In this document: positions 8,318 through 16,307 of the stretch, piece after piece | Position numbering within the stretch: position 1 is the first letter of the stretch | How the letters are laid out: the number at the start of each line of letters is the position of its first letter | Assembly: GCA_037139095.1 (NCBI GenBank) | Contig: JBAXHD010000018.1 | Coordinates: forward strand, 1-46,952 | DNA: 46,952 nt | Direction of reading: 5' to 3' | Origin: WLMZ01 sp037139095 | Lineage (GTDB): Bacteria > Actinomycetota > Acidimicrobiia > Acidimicrobiales > Ilumatobacteraceae | Program-made: the position numbers and the translations under genes | The notes under the pieces: model-generated | Seen by the model: the letters and a program-made list of their open reading frames with translations, nothing else | Told to the model about the DNA's origin: nothing | The model's database searches: none

Positions 8318-9876
8318 GCGCCGATGGTAACTGACGGGGTGGTGCCGTTCAGCCTCCGGTACATCGCCCGCTGCGACTTGGCGAGACGCACAAACTCGGC
8401 ATAGAGCGGGGCGGTTGCGGCCATGCCCTCGACACTGGGTTCGAACACCCGCGCAGTTGGTGCGCGAGCGGTGATTTCGTCGAGCGTGAGGTGCCCCAAA
8501 TGCATTGCGGCGAACCACGCTGCGCCGCGAACGTTTACGTTGACTGGGTCGGCTACTTGGTGAATGGGCCGGCCGATCACATCGGCGTGAATCTGACACC
8601 ACAGATCTGATTGGGCGCCGCCGCCCAGCAAGCGCAGACCGTCGAGCGGACGGCCTGCAAACTTCTCGGTGGCTTCAAGTAGCCAGCGCGCATTGAACGC
8701 GACACCTTCGAGCACAGCGCGCACCAGGTGGGCGCGCGTGGTAGCGAGCGACACATTAAGAAAGCTTGCACGCAGATTGTGATCTTCGACAGGTGAGCGC
8801 TCGCCGTTGAGCCATGGGCAGAAGATGACTCCGCCGCTGCCCGGGGCTACGGCCGCGGCCTCGAGCGTGAGTTGGTCGTAGTCGGCGTCGGAGATGACGG
8901 CGTCGCGCAGCCACCGAAGGGCGGCGCCGCCGGTGTCGTGGTTGTTGGCAATGAGATACGAACCCGAGCGAAGACCCGGTACCGACGCCATCTGTCGGGC
9001 GATGTCGGTCTTCTTGAACGGCACGGGAGCTGACACCCACGCAGTGGTGGAGATCGAGATGTGGCCAGCGAAGTCGGCCACTGCTCCTGCGCCGATTGCG
9101 GCGGTGTGCAGATCGGGCACGCCGCACACCACCGGGGTGTGGGCAGCCACGCCCAGCTGTGTGGCCACAGCGGGCAACATTGAGCCCAACACGCTGCCCG
9201 TGGGAACGAGCTCGGGCAGGGTTGTTGCGTTGCGTCGAGCAAGCTTCACCAGTGACGGGTCGTAGCGCGGCTTGGATCCCTGGCGGTTGTCGGTGAGCCA
9301 CGACAACACCATTGAGGCGGGTGTGGCGGCGACGCGACCAGTAAGGCGCAGTCCCACGAAATCGACAGGCTCAATGAACGCAGCCGCAGCATTGTACACG
9401 TCGGCGCGTTGGTGTTGGAGGAACTGGTTATGCCCGGTTGGGTCGGCGCCAACTGGGCTCGGCGCTCCGCCGGCTTTGCGCAGCCAGCGCAGGATCTTGA
9501 GCGGGCCATAACCCGCCACATTGACGGTGCCGCCGACGAGCGGCTTCGACCATATGCCGCCGCGCGTATCGGACCACAGCAGACACGGTCCCAACGCATT
9601 GCCATCGCGGTCGACGGGCACGGTTGAACCCCATTGGCCAGTGATGCCAACGCCTGCGCACGGAGACGCCTGGGCAGCGCCGAGCACAACCTCGCGTGCT
9701 GCGTTGGCAATGCTCGACCACCATTGGTTGGTGTCTTGCTCGGTGCCTCCATCGTCGGTGAGTGTTGTGTCGATGGCTCGGAATGCGCTGGAAAGAATGC
9801 GGCCATCGTCACCGACGGCAGCCACCTTTGCCCCGCCGGTTCCGAGGTCGATGGCGAGGTACCAACGGGTGTGCAT
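8314..9876 (-). CDS. FGGY-family carbohydrate kinase (xylulokinase-like)
   Basis: ATP-dependent sugar or polyol kinase of about 520 residues. Seen: the N-terminal phosphate motif AIDLGTGGAKVAAV, a GITGQWGSTVPVD segment, the LLWSDTRGG substrate region, and the C-terminal FGGY-type part LRLLGGGAQSDLWCQIHADV followed by RGAAWFAAMHLG. First gene of an operon with a P450, an SDR and a zinc alcohol dehydrogenase, an unusual partnership for a sugar kinase. Start at 9876 is favoured: GACAAT ends eight bases before it as a possible -10. Starts at 9885 and 9948 are also open. Xylulose, glycerol or another polyol could be the substrate; length and motifs fit xylulokinase best. Confidence 0.88.
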   Translation of the reverse strand: MHTRWYLAIDLGTGGAKVAAVGDDGRILSSAFRAIDTTLTDDGGTEQDTNQWWSSIANAAREVVLGAAQASPCAGVGITGQWGSTVPVDRDGNALGPCLLWSDTRGGIWSKPLVGGTVNVAGYGPLKILRWLRKAGGAPSPVGADPTGHNQFLQHQRADVYNAAAAFIEPVDFVGLRLTGRVAATPASMVLSWLTDNRQGSKPRYDPSLVKLARRNATTLPELVPTGSVLGSMLPAVATQLGVAAHTPVVCGVPDLHTAAIGAGAVADFAGHISISTTAWVSAPVPFKKTDIARQMASVPGLRSGSYLIANNHDTGGAALRWLRDAVISDADYDQLTLEAAAVAPGSGGVIFCPWLNGERSPVEDHNLRASFLNVSLATTRAHLVRAVLEGVAFNARWLLEATEKFAGRPLDGLRLLGGGAQSDLWCQIHADVIGRPIHQVADPVNVNVRGAAWFAAMHLGHLTLDEITARAPTARVFEPSVEGMAATAPLYAEFVRLAKSQRAMYRRLNGTTPSVTIGA

Positions 9877-9946
9877 GGCCGTCATTGTCGCGTAGATCGC
9901 TGCCTGCGCACGACCGCTGTTCACCCGATGTGTAAGGCTCGCAGGC
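9877..9946. promoter_or_regulatory. Divergent promoter region between kinase operon and PLP enzyme
   Basis: Seventy bases separate two divergent genes, so both promoters must lie here or inside the gene starts. TGCCTGC (9901-9907) and GCAGGCA (9941-9947) form a 7-bp inverted repeat 33 bases apart, which could be a shared regulatory site. It may equally be chance, since the spacing is large. Confidence 0.4.
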
Positions 9947-11338
9947 ATGAGTAACTACCCCTACGCCGATCGTTATCCCGTGTTGCGTGTTCTCCCCGAA
10001 GAGGGTCGAGACCGCGAGAGCATCCTCGGCGAACTGCGTGAGATGGCCACCGCCGAAGACTCGTTCTGGCACACAGGCAAGGCCAGCGGTTCGTTCTATT
10101 GCGGCGACACCGATCACTACGCATTCATGTCCGAAGCATTCGGCATGTATGGCCATATGAACGCGCTGCAACGCGACGTGTGCCCCAGTGCCACGCGCTT
10201 TGAGGGCGAGATCATTGCGATGGGCCTCGATCTCTTCAACGCAGCGTCTGCTGGTGCCGACAGCGAGCCTGCCGGCATGATCACCAGCGGCGGCAGCGGC
10301 AGCATTTTGCACGCCATCCTTGCGTACCGCGAACAGGCTCGTGCCGTACGCGGCGTCACCAATCCCAATTTTGTGAAACCCGAAACCGGCCACCCGGCGT
10401 TCGATAAGGCGTGTCACCTGTTGGGTATCGAGGTTCGTATCGCGCCCACCGATCCGGTCACAGCTCAGGTCGATGTTGCTGCGCTCGAAGCCCTCATCGA
10501 CAATCAGACGATTGCCATCATGGGTTCGGCATCGAACTATGGCTACGGCACCATCGACCCCATCGCCGAGCTTGGCCAAGTTGCCCTTGCTCATGGCGTG
10601 GGCTTGCACGTTGATGGCTGCCTCGGTGGTTTCATCTTGCCCTTTGGTGAGCAACTGGGTTACCCGATTCCGGCGTTCGACTTCAGGGTCCCCGGCGTCA
10701 CCACGCTGTCGGCCGACACCCATAAGTACGGCTACGGGTTGAAGGGAACGTCGTTGTTGATGTTCCGCAACCGCTCGCTACGCGACGGCCAGTACTTCTT
10801 CCAGACCAACTGGTCGGGCGGCAAGTACTGCTCGCCAGGCATTGATGGATCCCGCTCGAGCGGACTCCTTGCGGCAACGTGGGCGGGCATGGTGGCCACC
10901 GGCCGTCAGGGTTATTTGCGTTACGCCAAAGAGATCTTCGCCACCGCTGCATCGATGATTGCAGCGGTTCGTAGTCACCCAGAATTGCGCTTGATCGGCG
11001 ATCCCACGTACCTGTTTGCGTTCACCTCAGATGAGTTCGACATCTACCATGTGAACGATTCGCTGCGCAGCCGCGGTTGGCGCATGAATGGCTTGCAGTA
11101 TCCCAACGCAATCCACATGGCCGTCACGCGTCCACAAACGCAGGCGGGCGTGGCCGAGGCATGGGCCACCGATCTTGCTGACGCTGTCGAATACGCGAAA
11201 GCTCACGCCGATGCGCCGGCCAAGAGTTCGGGCATTTACGGCGGTGTGTCGGGTGGATGGACCGAGGCCGCCGACGATTTCATTCGCGGCATCATGAGCG
11301 ACATGCTCGACAAGCATCAGGGCCTGCCTCCGCTGTGA
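9947..11338 (+). CDS. PLP-dependent lyase/decarboxylase, sphingosine-1-phosphate-lyase-like
   Basis: Group II PLP-dependent decarboxylase family, 463 residues. The segment LSADTHKYGYGLKGTS carries the Schiff-base lysine (Lys260) and closely matches the SADTHKYG signature of sphinganine-1-phosphate lyases. GGSGSI (115-120) fits the cofactor-phosphate loop, and HVDGCLGGF (221-229) contains the aspartate that contacts the pyridine nitrogen. Known relatives split phosphorylated long-chain amino alcohols or decarboxylate amino acids. No membrane helix is visible, so it is a soluble form. Whether the substrate is a sphingoid base phosphate or an amino acid is open. It stands alone between a divergent kinase operon and a convergent VOC gene. 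Confidence 0.88.
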   Translation: MSNYPYADRYPVLRVLPEEGRDRESILGELREMATAEDSFWHTGKASGSFYCGDTDHYAFMSEAFGMYGHMNALQRDVCPSATRFEGEIIAMGLDLFNAASAGADSEPAGMITSGGSGSILHAILAYREQARAVRGVTNPNFVKPETGHPAFDKACHLLGIEVRIAPTDPVTAQVDVAALEALIDNQTIAIMGSASNYGYGTIDPIAELGQVALAHGVGLHVDGCLGGFILPFGEQLGYPIPAFDFRVPGVTTLSADTHKYGYGLKGTSLLMFRNRSLRDGQYFFQTNWSGGKYCSPGIDGSRSSGLLAATWAGMVATGRQGYLRYAKEIFATAASMIAAVRSHPELRLIGDPTYLFAFTSDEFDIYHVNDSLRSRGWRMNGLQYPNAIHMAVTRPQTQAGVAEAWATDLADAVEYAKAHADAPAKSSGIYGGVSGGWTEAADDFIRGIMSDMLDKHQGLPPL

Positions 11339-11342
11339 GACC

Positions 11343-11365
11343 TCGCGAGGGCGATGCCCTCGCGA
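11343..11365. terminator. Bidirectional terminator hairpin
   Basis: A perfect 10-bp stem (TCGCGAGGGC with its complement) around the loop GAT lies between the convergent stops at 11338 and 11367. There is no U-run, as is common for high-GC actinobacterial terminators. Confidence 0.75.
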
Positions 11366-11366
11366 T

Positions 11367-11864
11367 CTACATAACGACTTCGCCGTACATCTCGCGCAGC
11401 GGATCGCTGATCAGTTCGAGGCGTGAGCCATCGGGGTCGTTGAAATAGATGGATGAACCGTCTATGTGCGCGTAGGGCACGTTCGCTGCGTCGAGCTTGT
11501 CTTTGAGGTACTGCCACTTGGTGGGCTCGACTGCGATAGCGAGGTGGTGTAATCCGCCGAGCACTTCTTTGTATGGCCCGAGATCGAGACCGGGCAGATC
11601 GAAGAACGCCAACGCTGTGTCGTTGCCGACATCGAAGAAGAAGTGGGTGGATCCTTGATAGTCGCGGTTCTCCCACATATGGGTGAGCGGGAACTCGAGC
11701 AGGCCTTGGTAAAACTGAATGGTCTGCTCGACATCGGATGACAGCAGCGCCAGATGATGAATACCGCGTGCCGCTGAAGCGGGGCGAGCGTCGCGGGGCG
11801 CCACGTACTTGGCGCGTAGTTGTTCGCGTATTGCAGAGAGCGCTTCGCGGTCGTTCGTGGTCAT
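11367..11864 (-). CDS. VOC family (glyoxalase/extradiol dioxygenase fold) protein
   Basis: Protein of 165 residues with two beta-alpha-beta-beta-beta halves. Metal-ligand candidates seen are a histidine in GIHHLAL (36-37), one in GGLHHLAI (106-107), and Glu150 in DPDGSRLELI. This matches vicinal-oxygen-chelate enzymes such as glyoxalase I, methylmalonyl-CoA epimerase and extradiol dioxygenases; which reaction applies is unknown. The start overlaps the upstream SDR stop as ATGA, fixing 11864. Third gene of an MFS-SDR-VOC unit, which suggests a small catabolic or detoxification module with an importer or exporter. Confidence 0.9.
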   Translation of the reverse strand: MTTNDREALSAIREQLRAKYVAPRDARPASAARGIHHLALLSSDVEQTIQFYQGLLEFPLTHMWENRDYQGSTHFFFDVGNDTALAFFDLPGLDLGPYKEVLGGLHHLAIAVEPTKWQYLKDKLDAANVPYAHIDGSSIYFNDPDGSRLELISDPLREMYGEVVM

Positions 11865-12688
11865 CTCGGCTCCTGTGCGCGGCGTGGGCTTGGCGGATCG
11901 GCTGGAAGGTCGGGTACCCAATGGGCTCCGTTGATGTGGCTGCCGCCGTCGACGAACACCGTATTGCCCGTGACGTAGTGAGCGTCGTCGCTGGCGAGAA
12001 AAACAGCGACGGGAGCAATGTCGCGCTCGGGGTCGCCGAGATATCCCATTGGGTTGGCCGAATCGGCGGTAGCAACGAGTTCGGGGTTGCGCGCAGCGAC
12101 GGCGCGAAAGGCGGCGCTCTTCGCGGCCGGACAGATCACGTTGACCACGATGCCGTACGGCGCCCATTCGCGCGCAGCAGTACGCGACAACGAGCGCAGC
12201 GCTTCTTTGGCCACGTTGTATTCGGCGGTACCGATGTGTGCGTTCACCCCATTGAGTGAGCAGAGGTTGATGATGTTGCCGCGCCCTTGGGCTTTCATCA
12301 GTGGCATTGCTGCCTGCATTGCCCACCACGGCCCGTAGAAGCCAACCCCGAAACCATGCTCGAAGTTGCTGTCGCTTTTGAACTCGACCCGGCTGAGCGA
12401 ACCTCCGCCCCACGCATTGTTGACCAACACATCGATAGTGCCCCAGCGATTGTGGGCAGCGTGGATCATTGCGAGAACCTGTGTCTTGTCGGAGACATCG
12501 GTAGCAACATCAACAACATCGACTCCGAATTCGTCGCGGATCTCGTTGGCAACGCGGGCACCAGCCTCGGCGTTGATGTCGGCGATGAGCAGCTTGGCGC
12601 CCTCGGCAGCAAAGCGACGGGCGATGCCGTGACCGATGCCGTCGGCGGCGCCGGTGATGACCGCAACCCGATCGTGTAATCGCGCCAT
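11861..12688 (-). CDS. SDR family oxidoreductase
   Basis: Classical SDR of 275 residues. Seen: TGAADGIG (12-19), NNAW instead of NNAG (90-93), Ser144, Tyr157 and Lys161. The replaced glycine of the NNAG motif and an Arg/Pro-rich C-terminal tail (about 15 residues beyond the usual HxxD region) are its oddities. A strong Shine-Dalgarno AAGGAGAAGG precedes the ATG at 12688, one of the few clear ones in this part of the window. It is translationally coupled to the VOC gene downstream and lies 30 bases after the MFS gene. Confidence 0.92.
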   Translation of the reverse strand: MARLHDRVAVITGAADGIGHGIARRFAAEGAKLLIADINAEAGARVANEIRDEFGVDVVDVATDVSDKTQVLAMIHAAHNRWGTIDVLVNNAWGGGSLSRVEFKSDSNFEHGFGVGFYGPWWAMQAAMPLMKAQGRGNIINLCSLNGVNAHIGTAEYNVAKEALRSLSRTAAREWAPYGIVVNVICPAAKSAAFRAVAARNPELVATADSANPMGYLGDPERDIAPVAVFLASDDAHYVTGNTVFVDGGSHINGAHWVPDLPADPPSPRRAQEPR

Positions 12689-12718
12689 GTGCCTTCTCCT
12701 TGGTTGGTGAAGCAGATG

Positions 12719-13876
12719 CTAGGCGGCGATTGCCTGTCGTTGCTCACGACTCTCGCGTTGGGGTAGCGCCACGGTCAGCAATCCGCACAGCGCGAACACG
12801 GGTAGCGCGGCAGTTGCCCAGTTGAGCCCAACGCTGTCGGAAAGCACGCCGAGCAACATCGGCCCAAACGTGATGCCAATTCCGGATGCCATCGCCGACA
12901 ACCGTCCGAGCGCAGCAGTGTCGTTGTGGAGCTCGAACAGCCGGGTAAGCGACAACGGGTAGGCCGGCGACAAGCACAGGCCCAGACCAGTGAGGCCAAG
13001 CATGCGCACGATCAGGCTTGGCCCAAGGAGAAATGGAATGAAGAACAGGATCGCTCCGATGAATGCCATTCGCAGCACGATCTGCGGGTTGAAGATCAGC
13101 AGCACCCGCGTGAGGGCGAGGCGGCCGATGAACATCGCGATGAAGAAGCCAACCGTCAGCGAGGCGGCGGTTCCCTTTGCGGCGCCCCCGAGGTCGTGCA
13201 TGATCGACGCGCCCCAAGTGACCGTGCCGACCTCGGCAAGGGTTGCGCACACCAGCACGATCCATCGGCGCCAAAGGTGGGCAACGCGCGCAAGGTCGGC
13301 GATTCGCACCGGGTTTTCAACAGGACTTGGAGGCACTGGAGCCTTCGCTGTGGTGAACGCGATGATGGCACCGAAAGCAAGCACAGGCCCGAGATAGGCC
13401 ACACGCCAACTGATGGCGATTGCTGCTGCGCCAGCGACCGAGAGGGGTAGCAGCGTGGATGACACCATGGGAAACGCGTTCAGCGTCGACATGGTTTGTG
13501 TTGGTGCTTGAGGCTGGTGCACGTACACAATTCCGGGCACAACGATGATGAAGAGTGCTGCGCCGGTGCCGGTGAGAACGGCACCGCCCAAGGTGAATGC
13601 AATGGAGTGGCCGAAGCCAAATAGTGCTCCGCCGCTGACCATGCACACGGCGCACAGACGGAGCGCGAGTCCGTTGGGCAGTGCAGCGAGCAGCCGACTG
13701 CCGAAGGTGGACAAGATGAGCAAGCAAACGCCGAAGACGGAACCATGCATCGCTGCGGTTGATGCTGACAGGTGGAGTTCGTCGCGCAATTGAGGCAACA
13801 CCGCGCCGTAGCTCAGACTCCACGACAACAGAGCGAAGCTGAGGCCGATGCCACATGTCAATCGATCCCATCGCAT
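12719..13876 (-). CDS. MFS transporter
   Basis: Major facilitator superfamily protein of about 385 residues with roughly 12 hydrophobic helices and a short central charged loop (around PVENPVRIADLARV). Probably a proton-coupled transporter in the plasma membrane; the cargo is unknown, though co-transcription with an SDR and a VOC enzyme suggests an organic acid or a similar metabolite. The ATG at 13876 (MRWDRLTCG) is preferred over a GTG at 13930 because a TAGCCT hexamer (13889-13884) ends eight bases upstream, giving a leaderless start, and because the longer version would add 18 non-membrane residues. Divergent from the helicase gene. Confidence 0.88.
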   Translation of the reverse strand: MRWDRLTCGIGLSFALLSWSLSYGAVLPQLRDELHLSASTAAMHGSVFGVCLLILSTFGSRLLAALPNGLALRLCAVCMVSGGALFGFGHSIAFTLGGAVLTGTGAALFIIVVPGIVYVHQPQAPTQTMSTLNAFPMVSSTLLPLSVAGAAAIAISWRVAYLGPVLAFGAIIAFTTAKAPVPPSPVENPVRIADLARVAHLWRRWIVLVCATLAEVGTVTWGASIMHDLGGAAKGTAASLTVGFFIAMFIGRLALTRVLLIFNPQIVLRMAFIGAILFFIPFLLGPSLIVRMLGLTGLGLCLSPAYPLSLTRLFELHNDTAALGRLSAMASGIGITFGPMLLGVLSDSVGLNWATAALPVFALCGLLTVALPQRESREQRQAIAA

Positions 13877-13883
13877 CGCACCG

Positions 13884-13889
13884 AGGCTA
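13884..13889 (-). promoter_or_regulatory. Candidate -10 element for the MFS gene
   Basis: TAGCCT on the minus strand fits TAnnnT and ends eight bases before the ATG at 13876. Motif seen; activity inferred. Confidence 0.4.
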
Positions 13890-13992
13890 GGGCGCGGTAC
13901 GGACCAAGTGGCGGAAGCGCCCACATTCACCGCATCACCGGTAAGGTTGTGAACGCATCACCGTCACCCCCGACACGATGCGGTCGAGTGCA

Positions 13993-14017
13993 GCGCCTCA
14001 GGCGCACGATTTTGTTC
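13993..14017 (+). terminator. Hairpin plus T-rich run in the helicase leader (candidate attenuator)
   Basis: GCGCC-TCA-GGCGC (13993-14005) is followed by ACGATTTTGTT. This is a small intrinsic-terminator shape about 50-75 bases before the DEAD-box helicase start, with no gene upstream on this strand that would need it. It may attenuate helicase transcription; the stem is only 5 bp, so it is weak. Confidence 0.35.
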
Positions 14018-14068
14018 CATTGAGCGGACAGCCATGCATCAACGGCCAACCGATCTGGAAGGAAATCT

Positions 14069-15583
14069 ATGTCAACAACCACACCCTCATCTGGCGCGGC
14101 GCGCCGCAACCCTCGTCGTCGCGGGCCTCGCGATAACGAATCAGGCGCACCCCGTCGGCCGTCTACGCCAGGCGCCGCAGCACAGCCTGCTCAGCACGCT
14201 GTCGATCTTTCGCCTTCGACTCAACCAGTCATTGAAGCGGCCGACTTCGCTGTTCTGAATGTGCCTGCTCCCATCGTGGCCGCGCTCGCTCGCGACGGGG
14301 TCACTGCTCCGTTCCCCATTCAGACCGCAACCTTGCCCGACTCGTTGGCCGGACGCGATGTGCTCGGCCGGGGCAAGACCGGTAGTGGAAAGACCATTGC
14401 GTTCGCTATCCCGACCGTGGCGCGTTTGTCGTCCTCGGGCGGCCGCCGCGAGACCAAGCGTCCTCGTGCGCTCATCTTGGTGCCAACACGCGAGCTCGCG
14501 AACCAAGTAGCCGAAACGCTCGCACCCATCGCCAACGCGATGTCGCTGAAGGTGACAACAGTGTTCGGCGGCGTGGGTCAAGGCCCACAGGTCACGGCGT
14601 TGCGCTTAGGCGTCGACATTCTTGTTGCGTGTCCTGGCCGCCTTGAAGACCTCATCGCGCAACGCCATTGTCGGCTCGATCAGGTCGAGGTCACCGTGCT
14701 CGACGAGGCCGATCACATGGCCGACCTCGGCTTCTTGCCAGCAGTGAAGCGATTGCTCGATCAGACCCCCAGCGATGGCCAGCGCCTGTTGTTCTCGGCC
14801 ACGCTCGACAACGGCATCGATGTTTTGGTGCGTCGCTATCTCACCAACCCGGTTGTTCACTCGGTTGACCCCGAGGTCGCTCCGGTGTCCACGATGACTC
14901 ACCACGTGTTTGCTGTCAGCGCTGCCGACAAGCCAACGATCATTCGTGAGTTGGCCCAAGGGCAAGATCGTTCGCTGCTGTTCACCCGCACCAAGCACGG
15001 TGCCAAGAAGTTGGCAAAGGTGCTTACGGCTGCTGGCATCCCAGCAGTAGAGATGCACGGCAACCTCTCGCAGAACGCGCGTGAGCGCAACCTCGAGTCG
15101 TTCTCGGCTGGCACCACCCGCGTGCTCGTTGCTACCGACATCGCTGCACGCGGTATCCACGTTGATGACATCGCTCTCGTTGTTCACGTTGATCCACCAG
15201 CCGAGCACAAGGCCTATCTGCACCGCTCGGGTCGCACTGCTCGCGCAGGAGCCGAAGGTGTGGTTGTCACGCTGATGACTCCCGAGCAGGTTGGCGACGT
15301 GAAGTCGTTGGCGCGGGCCGCTCGCATCGAGCCGATCATTACTCGCATTGCTCCTGGGCACTCGATGCTCGAAGCGCTTGTGGGCCCGCCGGCTGAATAC
15401 GTGAAGCCGTCGCCAGTGGCATACGACGAGCCAGCGGCTCGTGGTCCACGGCAGCCTTCGACCCATCGTGGCGCACGCCCCGGCTCTTCGGGCTCGAAGT
15501 CTGGCTCTGGCCGCTCAAGCACGGGTCATTCGCCATCGGGTCGTCAGGGCTCGGGTCGTCAGGGCTCGGGCCGCTCACGCTGA
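14069..15583 (+). CDS. DEAD-box ATP-dependent RNA helicase
   Basis: RNA helicase of 504 residues. Motifs in order: FPIQ (Q motif, 82-85), motif I GKTGSGKT (102-109), Ia PTREL (139-143), II DEAD (212-215), III SAT (243-245), motif V in TDIAARGIHVDD, motif VI HRSGRTARAG. Remodels structured RNA (cold adaptation, ribosome assembly or RNA decay). The N terminus (about 55 residues) is basic and disordered. The C-terminal tail is Ser/Gly/Arg-rich with a repeated SGRQG unit, a likely RNA-binding tail like those of RhlE/DeaD relatives. Start set by GGAAGG eight bases upstream. The 138-base leader contains a small hairpin that may regulate it. Confidence 0.96.
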   Translation: MSTTTPSSGAARRNPRRRGPRDNESGAPRRPSTPGAAAQPAQHAVDLSPSTQPVIEAADFAVLNVPAPIVAALARDGVTAPFPIQTATLPDSLAGRDVLGRGKTGSGKTIAFAIPTVARLSSSGGRRETKRPRALILVPTRELANQVAETLAPIANAMSLKVTTVFGGVGQGPQVTALRLGVDILVACPGRLEDLIAQRHCRLDQVEVTVLDEADHMADLGFLPAVKRLLDQTPSDGQRLLFSATLDNGIDVLVRRYLTNPVVHSVDPEVAPVSTMTHHVFAVSAADKPTIIRELAQGQDRSLLFTRTKHGAKKLAKVLTAAGIPAVEMHGNLSQNARERNLESFSAGTTRVLVATDIAARGIHVDDIALVVHVDPPAEHKAYLHRSGRTARAGAEGVVVTLMTPEQVGDVKSLARAARIEPIITRIAPGHSMLEALVGPPAEYVKPSPVAYDEPAARGPRQPSTHRGARPGSSGSKSGSGRSSTGHSPSGRQGSGRQGSGRSR

Positions 15584-15590
15584 CCCAAAG

Positions 15591-15620
15591 GCGCCTCGTC
15601 GGCGTCACTCTTTGAGGCGT
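15591..15620 (+). terminator. Weak hairpin after the helicase gene
   Basis: CGCCTC (15592-15597) pairs with GAGGCG (15614-15619) over a 16-base loop. Placed right after the helicase stop, but the stem is short and the loop long, so a terminator role is only possible. Confidence 0.3.
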
Positions 15621-15622
15621 TC

Positions 15623-15628
15623 TACACT
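15623..15628 (+). promoter_or_regulatory. Candidate -10 element for the Cys-rich gene
   Basis: TACACT fits TAnnnT and ends nine bases before the ATG at 15637; no Shine-Dalgarno is present. Suggests a leaderless transcript for the 15637-18529 unit. Confidence 0.45.
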
Positions 15629-15636
15629 CGTTACAT

Positions 15637-16302
15637 ATGCAACCCGATGGAGTCGAAGAGATCGTCGACGGCGACACCGTGTGGCGATTTGATCGAGCCT
15701 TCATGCTGTCGAATTGGACATGCATTTGGGGGAGAGGCTGCCAAGGAATCTTGCCCACTCCGGCCGAACACCTTGGTCAAGGTTGTTGTTCGTTTGGCGC
15801 CGAGATCGATGGTGACGACGAAGCGCGTCTGGTTGAGGCGAGCGCTGCAGCGCTGCGCCCCGAACGCTTCGAGAACTATGCCGTAGCTGCAACTGATGGA
15901 GTCTTTAGCGACGACACGTTCACGAACACTCGTGTCGTCAATGGAGCCTGCATCTTTCTGAATAGCCCGGGCTTCGCTGGCGGTGCCGGCTGCGCGTTGC
16001 ACCTGGCCGCAACCGATGTCGACGAATCGCCAATCGATTGGAAGCCATCGGTGTGTTGGCAGCTACCAATCCGCGTCGAGTGGGAGATGCGCGACGACGG
16101 CGTTGAGCTTGCCAATGTGCGCGGTTGGCAGCGATCTGACTGGGGTGACGACGGCGAGGCGATGTCATGGTGTTGCACCGAGGGCACTGCTGCATACGTG
16201 GGCGATCAGCCGGTATTCGAGTCGCTTGCCGAAGAACTTGGCGCGATCGCTGGCAAAGCCGTTGCCGTCGAACTGCGCCGGCGCTTAGCGCAGCCGGAGT
16301 AG
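15637..16302 (+). CDS. Conserved cysteine-rich protein, function unknown
   Basis: Protein of 221 residues, no signal peptide or membrane helix. It has a suggestive cysteine pattern: CIWGRGCQG and GCCSFG near the N terminus, NGACIFLN and GCALHL in the middle, SVCWQLPI and WCCTEG towards the end. This resembles the cysteine clusters of YkgJ/DUF3109-type proteins that bind zinc or an iron-sulfur cluster; that likeness is my judgement from pattern only. The start follows from a leaderless -10 (15623-15628). Five bases separate its stop from the PRC/MgtE_N gene, so it may share an operon with the metal transporter, in keeping with a metal-linked role. Confidence 0.75.
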   Translation: MQPDGVEEIVDGDTVWRFDRAFMLSNWTCIWGRGCQGILPTPAEHLGQGCCSFGAEIDGDDEARLVEASAAALRPERFENYAVAATDGVFSDDTFTNTRVVNGACIFLNSPGFAGGAGCALHLAATDVDESPIDWKPSVCWQLPIRVEWEMRDDGVELANVRGWQRSDWGDDGEAMSWCCTEGTAAYVGDQPVFESLAEELGAIAGKAVAVELRRRLAQPE

Positions 16303-16307
16303 CTGAG

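Noticed and set aside
9901..9947. TGCCTGC/GCAGGCA inverted repeat between divergent genes as a firm operator
   Set aside because: Arms are only 7 bp with a 33-base spacer and one overlaps the start codon; kept only as a weak note.
14606..15466. Minus-strand open frame of 286 codons opposite the helicase
   Set aside because: The plus strand carries all helicase motifs in order; the antisense translation has no domain and no promoter or ribosome site.
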